Assembly (NCBI RefSeq): GCF_030412265.1
Contig: NZ_JAUHLN010000008.1
Location: 23,151 to 87,150 of the forward strand
Source: Fictibacillus terranigra
Lineage (GTDB): Bacteria > Bacillota > Bacilli > Bacillales > Fictibacillaceae
DNA length: 64,000 bases
Direction: 5' to 3'
Positions within the stretch are counted from its first letter, which is position 1. The number at the start of each line of letters is the position of its first letter. Both the position numbers and the translations under genes were made by a program. Shown here one piece after another: positions 63,852-64,000 of the stretch. Below the pieces are notes generated by a model. That model ran no database searches. It was not told the origin of the DNA and worked only from the letters and a program-made list of their open reading frames with translations.

Positions 63852-64000
<149 letters not shown>

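Overview
The window reads as chromosomal DNA of a Gram-positive, low-GC, soil-type Bacillaceae (Bacillus sensu lato). The signs are strong AGGAGG ribosome sites, TTG/GTG starts, lipoprotein signals, YesM/YesN-type two-component genes, CcpA-type cre motifs and Bacillus-style rho-independent terminators. Almost the whole window is accessory catabolic DNA: substrate-specific uptake systems, each with its own regulator and enzymes, separated by decayed genes and insertion-sequence remnants. The species cannot be named from the sequence alone.

Layout. (1) 1-12.6 kb is an alpha-glucan (dextran/isomalto-oligosaccharide) locus: a sugar ABC importer (partial binding protein, two permeases), a broken GH66 relic, a histidine kinase/AraC response-regulator pair, a second sugar-binding lipoprotein, and a very large secreted GH66 enzyme whose barrel is interrupted by about six carbohydrate-binding modules. 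(2) 12.6-15.3 kb holds a decayed gene and a GC-richer methionine aminopeptidase. (3) 15.3-22.1 kb is an ascorbate-type PTS operon (PRD regulator, IIA, IIB, IIC) with a phosphotriesterase-like lactonase, a creatininase-like amidohydrolase and a SIS-domain protein. (4) 22.1-29 kb is a graveyard of MFS, RadC, IS1595, IS1182-like and IS21 fragments around an alcohol dehydrogenase and a divergent sigma-54 activator, with a near-perfect -24/-12 promoter between them.

(5) 29-38.5 kb is a dicarboxylate catabolic island. A GntR/FCD repressor faces an operon for a class III CoA-transferase, an aconitase-type hydro-lyase (two subunits), an HMG-CoA-lyase-like enzyme, a maleate-isomerase-like racemase and a D-malate/isopropylmalate-type dehydrogenase, followed by a MatC-like transporter and a quinone oxidoreductase. 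A 20-bp palindrome overlaps the -35 box of the operon promoter. (6) 39.3-44.6 kb has a secreted X-Pro dipeptidyl-peptidase (S15), then a CoA-transferase/glutaryl-CoA-dehydrogenase-like pair and a DUF3870 protein. (7) 45.2-54.2 kb has a RadC-like JAMM protein, then an R. etli-type asparaginase with a complete oligopeptide ABC transporter and an unusual AAA+ regulator that lacks both the GAFTGA loop and the Walker B acidic residues. (8) 55.4-60.4 kb is a sulfatase cluster on the minus strand: LacI regulator, GPH symporter, sulfatase and its formylglycine-generating enzyme. (9) 60.6-64 kb holds a frameshifted membrane protein, a 1.87-kb segment bounded by 20-bp inverted repeats that carries a membrane sensor-like protein and two convergent small paralogues but no transposase, MFS remnants, and a 5'-truncated, diverged piece of 23S rRNA running off the window end.

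The most promising undescribed systems are the dicarboxylate island, the ascorbate-type PTS/lactonase operon, the catalytically altered AAA+ regulator and the inverted-repeat-bounded segment. All homology statements are from reading motifs by eye; no database search was run.
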